64,000 nt of DNA from Brevibacillus brevis (GTDB lineage Bacteria; Bacillota; Bacilli; Brevibacillales; Brevibacillaceae). The notes beneath the pieces are model-generated. The model saw nothing but the letters and a program-made list of their open reading frames with translations. It was not told the origin of the DNA and did not search any database. The translations under genes were made by a program, and so were the position numbers. The stretch covers positions 2,070,501 to 2,134,500 of the forward strand of contig NZ_CP134050.1 of the NCBI RefSeq assembly GCF_031583145.1. Reading direction: 5' to 3'. Shown in pieces: positions 36,424 through 46,111 of this stretch; position 1 is the stretch's first letter, and each line of letters begins with the position of its first letter.

Positions 36424-36555
36424 TGGGTTCCGGCGGAAGCAAATCGCTTGATTGACAGGAAAAGGGGCGAGTCCGGATCTGCACGGGCGGGACGTCATAA
36501 AGCAGGTAGACAAGTCATAGGATGTTACAAAGGCTTGGCCTGCGGAGGGATGAGG

Positions 36556-37335
36556 ATGTTTCGTGAAGTGGATCGAGTAAAGGAAAGAAGAAGGGAGCGG
36601 TTGGAGCGCATCCGCTTGCAGTCGCGGGATAGTTTTTCCCCTTTTGTGGACGATTGGAAGGATCCGATCGAGCCGACACCTGAGCCGTATGCTTTCTCGC
36701 TGCGGGACGACGACACCGTGAATTCGCGCCACCCGCACGAGAAGTGGGGGATCCAGATTCTCGCATCCATTCTGCTGGTCGGCGCAGCGTATGTCCTGTT
36801 TCAGACTTCCCTGATTCCCGTGACGTGGAAAAATTCAGCGCGCGAGGTCATGACGCGCGATTTTAATTTTTCCGGCGTTGCCGATTGGTACGAGGCCCGC
36901 TTCGGCTCCTTGCCGACGCTCTTGCCTTCGCTGAATGGCCCCACCGCCGTTCCCGCTGCGGGGAGCAGCAAAGTAGCAGCCGGCTGGAAGCTGCCGGCGT
37001 CGTGGAGAATCGTGAAGAACTTCGAACCGCAAAGCGCCAAAGTCGTGCTGGACACGGGAATCGGTGGACAGGTACTCATCGGAGAGACAGGATGGGTGAC
37101 TTTTGTCGGAGAAAAGCCGGGGTACGGAACGACCGTGATCGTGCGGTTAACGAAGGGCCGCGAAGTTTGGCTGGGCAATCTGGACAACGTGAAGGTGGCG
37201 AAAGATGACGTCTTGCAGGCCGGGCAGGAAATCGGGACGGCACGCGCGGTCAATCAAACGTCGCGGCATCTTTATTTGGGAGTCAAGCAGGAGGAACAGT
37301 TTGTCAACCCGCTGGATGTGATCCCGTTTGAGTAA
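36556..37335 (+). CDS. spoIVFA: SpoIVFA, regulator of the SpoIVFB protease
   Basis: SpoIVFA holds SpoIVFB with BofA in the outer forespore membrane until the forespore signal. The 259-residue protein (264 in B. subtilis) has a basic N terminus, a membrane segment at about 79-98 (ILASILLVGAAYVLF), and a C-terminal LytM/M23-like domain (GETGWVTFVGEKPGYGTTVIV, LYLGVKQEEQFVNPLDVI). The HxH zinc site is absent, as expected for a non-enzymatic member. ATG 36556 is chosen over 36550 because GGAGGG (36544-36549) is six bases before it. It overlaps spoIVFB. Confidence 0.9.
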   Translation: MFREVDRVKERRRERLERIRLQSRDSFSPFVDDWKDPIEPTPEPYAFSLRDDDTVNSRHPHEKWGIQILASILLVGAAYVLFQTSLIPVTWKNSAREVMTRDFNFSGVADWYEARFGSLPTLLPSLNGPTAVPAAGSSKVAAGWKLPASWRIVKNFEPQSAKVVLDTGIGGQVLIGETGWVTFVGEKPGYGTTVIVRLTKGREVWLGNLDNVKVAKDDVLQAGQEIGTARAVNQTSRHLYLGVKQEEQFVNPLDVIPFE

Positions 37336-38164
37336 GGACGGCTGGTTCGGCATTCGCATACGCATCCATCTGCTGTTTTGGGCGGTGATTGGCCTGTCAG
37401 TGATGACAGGCCATTTTTTGGAGGTACTTTCGCTGTTTGTCATCGTGCTGATTCATGAAATCGGCCACGTAGCGATGGCTCGCGAATTGGGCTGGAGGGT
37501 GACAGAGGTCCAGCTCCTGCCGTTTGGCGGCGTGGCGACCATGGAGGAAGCCTATGCGACGGATCCGCTGGATGAGATTGTCATAGCACTGGCGGGTCCT
37601 TTTTTAAACGTGGTGATGATGGCGGTTTCTTATGTATGCTGGTACGTCGGGGCATGGACGGAGGAATGGGCGCGTTTTTTTCTGGTAAGCAACGTGACGA
37701 TCGCGCTGTTCAATCTGCTGCCGATCTGGCCCCTGGACGGGGGCAGAATCGTCCAGGCGGTCATGTGCTGGTTCATGCCGTATCGCAAGGCAGCCCTTCT
37801 CTCCATGACAGGCAGCACCTTGCTCGCGGGTCTCATGGTCGGCTTGTCCGGCCTCGAGCTCAAGATCAATGTGCTCGTGATCGGATTGTATCTGCTTGCC
37901 GTGAACATCCAGGCCTTTCTCCGTTTTCCGTACCAGTTTTTTCGCTTTTTAATGGAAAAGTATGTGCGTCACGCGGAGGAAAACTCCATTCATGCGGTTA
38001 GCGTCCATCCTAGCGAGTCGGTGCTGGAGGTTTCGCACAAGCTGCGGCGGGGATGCTCGCATCTGTTTTACGTTCAAGGCACCGGTCTCCTTGCGGAGGA
38101 GCAGCTGCTGCACGCGCTGCTGTTTGAGCAGCGTCACGACGAGGCAGTGGGGCGGCTTGTGTAA
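37328..38164 (+). CDS. spoIVFB: SpoIVFB intramembrane metalloprotease (pro-sigma-K processing)
   Basis: A site-2-type protease that cleaves pro-sigma-K in the mother cell. The zinc motif is VLIHEIGHVAM (residues about 41-51) and the third ligand region is NLLPIWPLDGGRI. Six hydrophobic segments lie in the N-terminal 210 residues, then a C-terminal CBS-like part (HAVSVHPSESVLEVSHKLRRG). The start is TTG at 37328, overlapping the spoIVFA stop by eight bases; the ribosome site is weak. The following gene is Rng. Confidence 0.92.
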   Translation: MSKDGWFGIRIRIHLLFWAVIGLSVMTGHFLEVLSLFVIVLIHEIGHVAMARELGWRVTEVQLLPFGGVATMEEAYATDPLDEIVIALAGPFLNVVMMAVSYVCWYVGAWTEEWARFFLVSNVTIALFNLLPIWPLDGGRIVQAVMCWFMPYRKAALLSMTGSTLLAGLMVGLSGLELKINVLVIGLYLLAVNIQAFLRFPYQFFRFLMEKYVRHAEENSIHAVSVHPSESVLEVSHKLRRGCSHLFYVQGTGLLAEEQLLHALLFEQRHDEAVGRLV

Positions 38165-38221
38165 GGTGCCCCACTCCAGCAGCCCAGCACTTGCGCATGT
38201 ACCTACGTGACACGGGTACTG

Positions 38222-38290
38222 CTACCGAGGCAGCCATTTACACTGCGCAAGCAGCACTTCTCGCAGCAAAGGATGGCGCGCTGTCTTCAT
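38222..38290 (-). CDS. Possible 22-residue minus-strand small ORF
   Basis: On the minus strand AAAAGGAGACCCGTC precedes an ATG that opens a 23-codon frame (MKTARHPLLREVLLAQCKWL...). The ribosome site is strong. It lies in the gap between spoIVFB and rng. Basic and short; may be real or chance. Confidence 0.35.
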   Translation of the reverse strand: MKTARHPLLREVLLAQCKWLPR

Positions 38291-38395
38291 GACGGGTCTC
38301 CTTTTCTTTTCGACACACCTATGATAGGATTACTTCCTATGAGTCCGAAAAACCCTTTCGGACAAAGATGAACGGGTGTACAAGGAGGGAATGCA

Positions 38396-39886
38396 GTGAG
38401 ACAGGTGGCGATCAGCGGACGCGGAGGAAGACTGCAGGCAGTCCTGTTGGAAGGCGGACGGCTCCGGGAGTGGCGCACGGATCATGAAGCTGCAGGCGTA
38501 TGGGCGGGCGATCTTTACTGCGGACGAGTGACAGACGTCTTGCCGGGGATTCAGTCGGCCTTCGTCGATATCGGCGACGGGCAGAAGGCGTACCTGTACG
38601 TCGATGACGCATTGCCCAAAGGCAGCTCCTCTGGGGGTAAGCCGACCATCAGCCAGCGGGTACAAGTCGGGGAAACGGTGATTGTGCAGGTGAGCAAGGA
38701 AGGCACCGAGCTCAAGGCGCCGAAAGTAACCGCCCGCATCAGCCTTCAGGGAAGATATCTCGTCTACCTGCCAAAGGAAGAAGGCGTCTCCCTCTCCCGC
38801 AAAATCGGCGACGCTGCGGTGCGAATGCACTTGCAGGAGACGCTCTCCGTATCGCTGGAGCAGGGAGAAGGCGTGATTATCAGGACGGAAGCGGCAGGGG
38901 CGCAGGCGAGTCGACTGGTGGAGGAGCTCGCTTATTTGAAAAATCGCTGGAGCCAGATCCTTGCCTCTGCGCAGCAGTTGGGGAAGCCGGGACTGGTCGG
39001 CCGTGACGCGGCGATGCTGGAGGGAGTCATCCGCGATCTGATCGGAGAAGGCGTGGATGAGGTGCTCGTCGAGGAATCCGCTGCCTATCAGCGGACAAAA
39101 GCCGTCATGCAGGTATTTGCTCCCGAACAGCTGGACAGGCTTGTCGGGTACCGCGAAAGACAGCCGCTGTTTGCACGGCTGGGGGTAGATGCCCAGCTGA
39201 AGCAGGCGATGCAGCGAACGGTTCCCTTGAAAAGCGGAGGCCATCTGGTGATCGATCGGACCGAGGCAATGACGGTGATTGACGTGAACACCGGAGCGTT
39301 TACCGGCAAAGGCGGGCAGCAGCGGGAACAGGCGGTCACCATGGCCAATCTGGAGGCCGCCGCCGAAATCGCGGTCCAGCTCCGGCTGCGCGATATCGGC
39401 GGCATCATCGTCATCGATTTTATCGACATGCAGGAGGCGGCCAACAAGGAGCGCGTGCTCACGGCGTTGAAGCGAGAGCTCTCCCGCGATCCCGTTCCGG
39501 CCACGGTGCTGGGGATGACTGCGCTCGGGCTGGTCGAGATGACTCGAAAGCGGGTGCGAGCCAGCCTGGCGGAGAGGATGACAGAGCCGTGCGACGCGTG
39601 CCGCGGCCAAGGGAGAGTGTGGACGGTCGAGGAAATGCTGCGCAGGCTATCCGACGAGTTGACGGCTCTCGCGCGTGTCCAGGAGGCGGAAGCGGTCGTG
39701 CTCGAATTGCCTGAGCGCCTACATCAAGCTTTGGACGGTATGGATGGGGAGGAGCGGCAGCGCTGGCCGGTCGAATGGTTTCTGCTCCCTTCCCCAGAGC
39801 TAAAGCCGGATGAATACAGGATCCTGTATGCGGGACGATACGAGGAAGCGGCTCGTTTGGCCAAAAAACAATCGCAGATGACTTGA
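38396..39886 (+). CDS. rng: Ribonuclease G (Rne/Rng family)
   Basis: A single-strand-specific endoribonuclease for rRNA and mRNA processing, 496 residues. An N-terminal S1 RNA-binding domain (about 35-118, GDLYCGRVTDVLPGIQSAFVD) precedes the catalytic part. The two metal aspartates are in VIDVNTG (Asp296) and IVIDFIDM (Asp341). The zinc-link is PCDACRGQG. GTG 38396 has AAGGAGGG six bases upstream. B. subtilis lacks this enzyme; here it stands between spoIVFB and the L21 operon. Confidence 0.93.
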   Translation: MRQVAISGRGGRLQAVLLEGGRLREWRTDHEAAGVWAGDLYCGRVTDVLPGIQSAFVDIGDGQKAYLYVDDALPKGSSSGGKPTISQRVQVGETVIVQVSKEGTELKAPKVTARISLQGRYLVYLPKEEGVSLSRKIGDAAVRMHLQETLSVSLEQGEGVIIRTEAAGAQASRLVEELAYLKNRWSQILASAQQLGKPGLVGRDAAMLEGVIRDLIGEGVDEVLVEESAAYQRTKAVMQVFAPEQLDRLVGYRERQPLFARLGVDAQLKQAMQRTVPLKSGGHLVIDRTEAMTVIDVNTGAFTGKGGQQREQAVTMANLEAAAEIAVQLRLRDIGGIIVIDFIDMQEAANKERVLTALKRELSRDPVPATVLGMTALGLVEMTRKRVRASLAERMTEPCDACRGQGRVWTVEEMLRRLSDELTALARVQEAEAVVLELPERLHQALDGMDGEERQRWPVEWFLLPSPELKPDEYRILYAGRYEEAARLAKKQSQMT

Positions 39887-39919
39887 CTGGGCGATCCGTG
39901 CTGTGATAACCTAGTGTTT

Positions 39920-40012
39920 GTCATGCAGCTATGCCTGCATACTGTAACCGCTCGAAGCAGGTACACAAGTCGCCGTTGCGGCGCACCTGTAAAGGCGAGT
40001 CTGAGTATAGGA
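39920..40012 (+). promoter_or_regulatory. Ribosomal protein L21 leader
   Basis: The leader has a hairpin ATGCAG/CTGCAT (39923-39940), a second stem CAGGT/ACCTG (39958-39962 and 39985-39989) enclosing GCCG/CGGC, and the conserved stretch CACCTGTAAAGGCGAGTCTGA just before the rplU binding site. This agrees with the L21 leader known from Firmicutes. The arrangement suggests feedback by L21. Boundaries are approximate. Confidence 0.65.
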
Positions 40013-40022
40013 GGTGCACACA

Positions 40023-40334
40023 GTGTACGCAATTATCGAAACCGGTGGAAAGCAATACAAAGTTGAAGAGGGTGCAGTTCTCTTCATCGAAAAACTGGCT
40101 GGCAACGAAGGTGACGCTGTTACTTTTGACAAAGTTCTGCTCGTGAGCAAGGACGGCAAAGTAACTGCAGGAGCTCCTACCGTTGCTGGTGCTACGGTAA
40201 CTGGTAAAGTAGAAAAACACGGTAAACAAGCAAAAATTATCGTGTACAAATACAAAGCCAAGAAAAACTACCGTCGCAAGCAAGGTCATCGCCAACCGTT
40301 CACCAAAGTTGTGATTGAAAAAATCAACGCGTAA
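40023..40334 (+). CDS. rplU: 50S ribosomal protein L21
   Basis: A 103-residue protein beginning [17 protein letters not shown] and ending with [19 protein letters not shown], typical of L21. GTG 40023 is six bases after AGGAGGTG, and gives the standard length. A GTG at 40014 overlaps the binding site. First gene of rplU-prp-rpmA. Confidence 0.98.
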   Translation: MYAIIETGGKQYKVEEGAVLFIEKLAGNEGDAVTFDKVLLVSKDGKVTAGAPTVAGATVTGKVEKHGKQAKIIVYKYKAKKNYRRKQGHRQPFTKVVIEKINA

Positions 40335-40346
40335 GTTGGACGCGCG

Positions 40347-40700
40347 ATGGTAACGGTAAACGTGCAAAGAAACGAGCAAAATGAGATCGAGGTCATTACC
40401 ATGACGGGACATGCCAACGCAGGCAAGCACGGTTCAGATCTCGTCTGTGCCGCTGTTTCTGCGGTCAGTCTCGGCTTGATCAATGCCGCGGATCTTTTGC
40501 TCGGTAAGAGTCCGGATGTTCAGTTCGCAGAGAAGGACGGCGGATTCCTTCAGTGGGATCTTCGCCGTACCGACGACGATGCGCTTCGTGAAAAGCAGAT
40601 GCTTTTGGCGGAAAGCATGGTTGTATCTCTGTTCATGATCGCTGAAACAAACGGAAAATACGTAGCAGTTCATGATACAAAATGGCAAGGAGGTGTCTGA
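40347..40700 (+). CDS. prp: Ribosomal-processing cysteine protease Prp
   Basis: Prp removes the N-terminal extension of L27 in Firmicutes. The 117-residue protein carries [20 protein letters not shown] with the catalytic His22 and Cys34, which are the same numbers as in the well-studied staphylococcal enzyme. It sits between L21 and its substrate gene. Confidence 0.95.
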   Translation: MVTVNVQRNEQNEIEVITMTGHANAGKHGSDLVCAAVSAVSLGLINAADLLLGKSPDVQFAEKDGGFLQWDLRRTDDDALREKQMLLAESMVVSLFMIAETNGKYVAVHDTKWQGGV

Positions 40701-40701
40701 C

Positions 40702-41001
40702 ATGAACTTTCGTTTTCCTGTAGACCTGCAATTTTTTGCATCCAAAAAAGGGGTAGGTTCCACAAAGAACGGTCGCGATTCCATCTCCAAACGTCTGGGC
40801 GTGAAACGCGGCGACGGTCAATTCGTTACTGCTGGTAACATTCTCGTTCGTCAACGCGGTACGAAAATTTACCCAGGTGCGAACGTAATGAAAGGCGGAG
40901 ACGACACTCTGTTTGCAACAGCAGACGGCGTTGTTCGTTTCAAACGTCTGGGCCGCGATCGCAAACAAGTTGTGATCGAACCGGTTGCTTCCGAAGCGTA
41001 A
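40702..41001 (+). CDS. rpmA: 50S ribosomal protein L27 with Prp-cleavable leader
   Basis: The 99-residue protein starts [17 protein letters not shown], where the Prp site lies after LQFF, so the mature form starts at Ala13 and Lys residues near the peptidyl-transferase centre. The rest ([20 protein letters not shown]) is standard L27. ATG 40702 follows AAGGAGGTG at six bases; the frame opens earlier but inside prp. Confidence 0.98.
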   Translation: MNFRFPVDLQFFASKKGVGSTKNGRDSISKRLGVKRGDGQFVTAGNILVRQRGTKIYPGANVMKGGDDTLFATADGVVRFKRLGRDRKQVVIEPVASEA

Positions 41002-41015
41002 TGGAGCGGAATGAA

Positions 41016-41048
41016 GAAAACCCAGCCAAGCTGCTGGGTTTTCTTTTG
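41016..41048 (+). terminator. Terminator of the L21-Prp-L27 operon
   Basis: The perfect 11-bp stem GAAAACCCAGC with GCTGGGTTTTC (41016-41026 and 41033-41043) is followed by TTTTG. Confidence 0.9.
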
Positions 41049-41075
41049 TTTTCCCGCTTTTTTTTGTGGTACAAT
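41046..41075 (+). promoter_or_regulatory. Candidate promoter for spo0B
   Basis: TTGTTT (41046-41051), 18 bases, then TACAAT (41070-41075), 37 bases before the spo0B start. The -35 lies in the tail of the preceding terminator. Confidence 0.45.
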
Positions 41076-41112
41076 AGGACAGAAAGAAATCTTATCGACT
41101 TGGGTGAATGTG

Positions 41113-42988
<1,876 letters not shown>

Positions 42989-42996
42989 CAATTCCT

Positions 42997-43662
42997 ATGA
43001 CAGATGTCCCATCTCTCAGCCCCTTTTTGACAGATAAGCGGCTTTCGCGTGGTGCCGTGTTGCAGATGATGATCTCCAGACAGGTGAAGACACCGGTACA
43101 GGTGATGGTGGAACATGTGAAGGCGGGGTATCTCATCGTTTCCACTGAGGTAAAGGCCGAGGCCAAGACGGAATTGCTCGGTTCGACCGTACGGGTACGC
43201 TGGGAGACGGACGCATCGATCAATACCATCGATTTGGAAGTAGTCCAGGAACAGACCATGTGGCCGGTCAAGCTGCTGGCCCTGGTCCCGATTGCCGTCG
43301 GCGTGGAGATCACGGCGAAGGGAAAACAGGGTCTGCTCTCTCCCGAATCGCCCGTGAAAGTCCCGTACAAAGTGATGGGAGCCCGGCCGATCGAAGAAAA
43401 GGGAGAGGCCGTGCTGGTGCAGTTTTCTCCTACCCGTTTGGTGCTTCAGACGGACGGCTATGTGGCAAAAGGCGATTTTCTGCATCTTTCCTTTACTCTT
43501 CCCATGTGGCCTTCGGAAATCGTGGGCATGGCGAAAGTCGTGGAAAAAAGCTACGAGGACACACACTCGATCCTCGAGCTGATCTTTACGGATCTTCCCG
43601 AAAAGCATCATCAAGCCATCAAAGATTACTACAAAAAGCTTTCTGCAGCCGCTTCCTTCTGA
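42997..43662 (+). CDS. Hypothetical soluble protein, possibly PilZ-like
   Basis: A 221-residue cytoplasmic protein read directly after obg. The N-terminal half has mixed strands (QVMVEHVKAGYLIVSTEV). The C-terminal half (LVQFSPTRLVLQTDGYVAKGDFLHLSFTLP and later IFTDLPEKHHQAIKDYY) has the strand pattern and terminal helix of a PilZ domain, but the RxxxR and D/NxSxxG c-di-GMP motifs are not obvious. ATG 42997 is preferred because GGAGTGA is eight bases upstream; a GTG at 42985 overlaps the obg stop. Not firmly identified. Confidence 0.55.
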   Translation: MTDVPSLSPFLTDKRLSRGAVLQMMISRQVKTPVQVMVEHVKAGYLIVSTEVKAEAKTELLGSTVRVRWETDASINTIDLEVVQEQTMWPVKLLALVPIAVGVEITAKGKQGLLSPESPVKVPYKVMGARPIEEKGEAVLVQFSPTRLVLQTDGYVAKGDFLHLSFTLPMWPSEIVGMAKVVEKSYEDTHSILELIFTDLPEKHHQAIKDYYKKLSAAASF

Positions 43663-43677
43663 GGAAGCGGTTTTTTT
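43649..43677 (+). terminator. Terminator of the obg-linked gene
   Basis: The stem CCGCTTCC with GGAAGCGG is followed by seven T. It overlaps the last codons and stop of the preceding gene. Confidence 0.9.
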
Positions 43678-43830
43678 CCTTTGCCGTTCCGCCGAAGAAG
43701 GTATATAGTATAGGCATAGAGTTCTTTATCGTGCCTGTTCTTTTGAAGAGATTCGGAAGAACAATGATCCTGCTATATCAACTTGTGAAAAAATGCACGT
43801 TGATGTTTCCATCCGTTTGCATACTGCACT

Positions 43831-43848
43831 TTGTGAAAAATATTACAA
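43831..43848 (+). promoter_or_regulatory. Rex-like operator before yjlC-ndh
   Basis: TTGTGAAAAATATTACAA is an imperfect copy of the Rex operator (TTGTGAA, 4 bases, TTCACAA), with two mismatches in the second half. It overlaps the probable -35 of a promoter (TTGTGA, 18 bases, TAGACT at 43855). A weaker half-site TTGTGAA is at 43783. In B. subtilis, yjlC-ndh is repressed by Rex under high NADH. Confidence 0.6.
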
Positions 43849-43952
43849 ATAGGTTAGACTATCGGATACAGGGTGAATATCGGCCGTCACTCGGACGAAC
43901 AGGCAACGAGAAAAGCAGGCCTCTATTCCAACGCAAAGGAGGACGTTTTCCT

Positions 43953-44393
43953 ATGTCTCAAACAACGACGCAACAAGCTGAAGTAGCCAGCACAGCTGCA
44001 TTGGCGCCAGAGCAGATGGATGTGCTCGATCAGTTGATGAAACCGGAAATTCAGGAGTCTCTCAATGTACTGGTGGCAAACCTGCCGAAACTGGCGGAAA
44101 TGACCACGATCCTGACCAAAACGTACGATTTGGTGCAAACCGTAGCCAACGACCAGGTCCTGATCAGCGACCTGAAAGGCGGCATGGAAGAATTCGTGAA
44201 GCCGATCCAAGACAAGGCAAAAGGCATCGCGCAAGCCGCTATTGAAGCAAACGACCGTTCGCATGCAGAAACAGCGACAATCGGTCTGTTCGGCATGCTC
44301 AAAATGCTGAAAGATCCGCAAGTGCAAAAAACATTGCGTTTTGCCCAGGCATTCCTCGAGGTTTTGGCTGAGCGCCAGCAGCAAAAACGCTAA
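43953..44393 (+). CDS. yjlC: DUF1641 protein (YjlC-like)
   Basis: A 146-residue helical protein with the DUF1641 core (EFVKPIQDKAKGIAQAAIEAND, then FGMLKMLKDPQVQKTLRF), function unknown. It precedes a type II NADH dehydrogenase as yjlC precedes ndh in B. subtilis. AAAGGAGGA lies nine bases before the ATG. The name is by order and family. Confidence 0.85.
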   Translation: MSQTTTQQAEVASTAALAPEQMDVLDQLMKPEIQESLNVLVANLPKLAEMTTILTKTYDLVQTVANDQVLISDLKGGMEEFVKPIQDKAKGIAQAAIEANDRSHAETATIGLFGMLKMLKDPQVQKTLRFAQAFLEVLAERQQQKR

Positions 44394-44429
44394 CCCATAA
44401 CGAAAGACAAGAACGGGAGGACTAAAGGC

Positions 44430-45608
44430 ATGTCGAAGCATATCTTGATTCTGGGCGGCGGCTATGGCGGACTTTTGAGCGCGCTTACTGCCCGTAAATA
44501 CATGACTGCGGAAGAAGCAACCATCACATTGGTAAACCGTTTCCCTTCTCATCAAATCATTACAGAGCTGCACCGCTTGGCTGTAGGAAATCTGTCCGAG
44601 CAAAACGTGGCGCTCCCGCTTGAGCGTCTGCTGCGTGGCAAAGACATCCATCTCGTTATCGATACGGTTGAGAAAATCGGACTGGATTCGCAGCGTGTCA
44701 CTTTGTCCAGCGGCGAATCCATCAAATACGACGCGCTGGTTGTGGCGTTGGGCAGCGAGACAGCATTTTTCGGGATCCCGGGGCTGCAGGAGTACAGCTT
44801 CACCCTCAAATCGGTGGAGGAAGCAAACCGGATCCGTGCCCATGTGGAAGAGCGTATCGTGGCTTACAAAGCAAGCAAAGACAAGGCAGACGCGACCTTC
44901 GTCGTCGGCGGCGGCGGTCTGACTGGAATCGAGCTGGTCGGTGAATTTGCGGACATGCTGCCTACCCTGTGCCACAAGCACGGCGTAGATTTTGCAGATG
45001 TTTCCATTTACTGTGTGGAAGCGGGCCCGTCTATTCTGGCTGGTTTCGCTCCTGACTTGGTCGAGCGTGCAAAAACAAGCCTGGAAAAACGTGGCGTAAC
45101 CTTCCTGACAGGTGTACCTGTCACCGAGATGAAGGAAACGACCGTTCTCCTGAAAGATGGCAGCAGCATCGAAACGAAAACGATGGTTTGGACCGGCGGC
45201 GTTCAAGGCAACCGCGTCGTTGCAGAGTCCGGCCTAGAAGTAAACCGCGGCCGTGCGACTGTCACCGAGTTCCTGCAATCCACTTCCCATCCGGAAGTAT
45301 TCCTGGCAGGCGACAGCGCAGTGGTTATGGGGCCAGAAGGCCGTCCGTACCCGCCAACTGCACAGCTGGCATGGCAAATGGGTGAAGTCGTTGGCTACAA
45401 CCTGTTCGCTCACTTCAACGGTTCGAAAATGGAAAGCTTTGTACCTGTATTCTCCGGTACGTTGGGAAGCTTGGGCCGCAAAGACGCGATCGGTACGATC
45501 GGTGCGAGCCAAATCAAGCTGAAAGGCCTGCCTGCTTCCCTCATGAAAGAAGCGAGCAACATTCGTTACCTGTCTCATATCAACGGCCTTTCTTCGCTGG
45601 CTTACTAA
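44430..45608 (+). CDS. ndh: Type II NADH:menaquinone dehydrogenase
   Basis: A non-proton-pumping respiratory NADH dehydrogenase, 392 residues, the same length as B. subtilis Ndh. The FAD motif is LGGGYGGLLSALTARKY, the NADH motif is VVGGGGLTGIELVGEFAD, and the C-terminal FAD part is FLAGDSAVVMGP with PPTAQLAWQMG. The last segment (LKGLPASLMKEASNIRYLS) could bind membrane. Read together with yjlC under a Rex-like operator. Confidence 0.93.
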   Translation: MSKHILILGGGYGGLLSALTARKYMTAEEATITLVNRFPSHQIITELHRLAVGNLSEQNVALPLERLLRGKDIHLVIDTVEKIGLDSQRVTLSSGESIKYDALVVALGSETAFFGIPGLQEYSFTLKSVEEANRIRAHVEERIVAYKASKDKADATFVVGGGGLTGIELVGEFADMLPTLCHKHGVDFADVSIYCVEAGPSILAGFAPDLVERAKTSLEKRGVTFLTGVPVTEMKETTVLLKDGSSIETKTMVWTGGVQGNRVVAESGLEVNRGRATVTEFLQSTSHPEVFLAGDSAVVMGPEGRPYPPTAQLAWQMGEVVGYNLFAHFNGSKMESFVPVFSGTLGSLGRKDAIGTIGASQIKLKGLPASLMKEASNIRYLSHINGLSSLAY

Positions 45609-45628
45609 TCAACGCAATCAAATAAGGC

Positions 45629-45660
45629 AAAACCCGGGATCGAGAGTCCCGGGTTTTTTT
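45629..45660 (+). terminator. Terminator of yjlC-ndh
   Basis: The stem AACCCGGGA with TCCCGGGTT is followed by seven T. Confidence 0.95.
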
Positions 45661-45720
45661 GTCTATCCAGCATAAGGGCAATCGCGGTCTGCCAAAAGGC
45701 ATGGCGTAGCTAGGTTTTCC

Positions 45721-45745
45721 AATTGGCAAAGCGCTTCGCCAAATT
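45721..45745. repeat. Near-perfect palindrome in an intergenic gap
   Basis: AATTGGC-AAAGCGCTT-CGCC-AAATT is almost self-complementary (one G-T mismatch in the inner part). It lies downstream of the minus-strand small gene at 45773-45925 and may be its weak terminator or a protein site. It lacks a clear T run. The rest of 45661-45720 shows nothing I can assign. Confidence 0.5.
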
Positions 45746-45772
45746 CATGCAGCCACAGGGGGGCAAGTACCC

Positions 45773-45925
45773 TTAGCCGTTTCCGCTCGGGTCTTCTACG
45801 ACGTGCGGGGATTGCGCCATTTTTTTTCCGCGCATTTCGGCGCCAAACTGGTCAAGATCGCTTGGCTTTCCTGGGGGATGATTGTTGCGGCGCTCCGATT
45901 TGTCGCTCTTTCCACGTCCTGCCAT
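45773..45925 (-). CDS. Small hydrophilic 50-residue protein
   Basis: Read on the minus strand, an ATG at 45925 is preceded by GGAGGTGAC at seven bases and opens a 51-codon frame to TAA. The protein begins MAGRGKSDKSERRNN and contains HPPGKPSDLDQFGAEMRGKK; it is basic, without Cys or hydrophobic stretches. The composition resembles small spore proteins, but no motif of a known SASP family is recognised. It lies alone between ndh and pheB, convergent with ndh. Confidence 0.6.
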   Translation of the reverse strand: MAGRGKSDKSERRNNHPPGKPSDLDQFGAEMRGKKMAQSPHVVEDPSGNG

Positions 45926-46038
45926 CCTTCTGTCACCTCCTGCCTTGTAGATCCTTTCTATTCTTTACGGAGTCGGCATTTGTCATGTAAGCACGCTGCG
46001 AGAGAAAGCGGCACCAAGAAAAAAGTTGGCTGCAAGGA

Positions 46039-46067
46039 TTGTCACACTGTGTTGAAAAGGGTATAAT
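46039..46067 (+). promoter_or_regulatory. Promoter of the pheB-hom-thrC-thrB-pheA operon
   Basis: TTGTCA (46039-46044), 17 bases, TATAAT (46062-46067), with the pheB start 45 bases further on. This is the best sigma-A-type match in the window. Confidence 0.8.
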
Positions 46068-46111
46068 GTCCTCTATGAAGAAACAACTGTTTTTCTCAGG
46101 AGGACATTCAG

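Noticed and set aside
45723..45742. Palindrome as a CcpA cre site
   Set aside because: The centre AAAGCGCTT fits cre, but the flanking TG and CA are missing.
45803..46066. 87-codon + frame in the ndh-pheB gap
   Set aside because: No ribosome site, irregular composition, and it is opposite the better supported small minus-strand gene.
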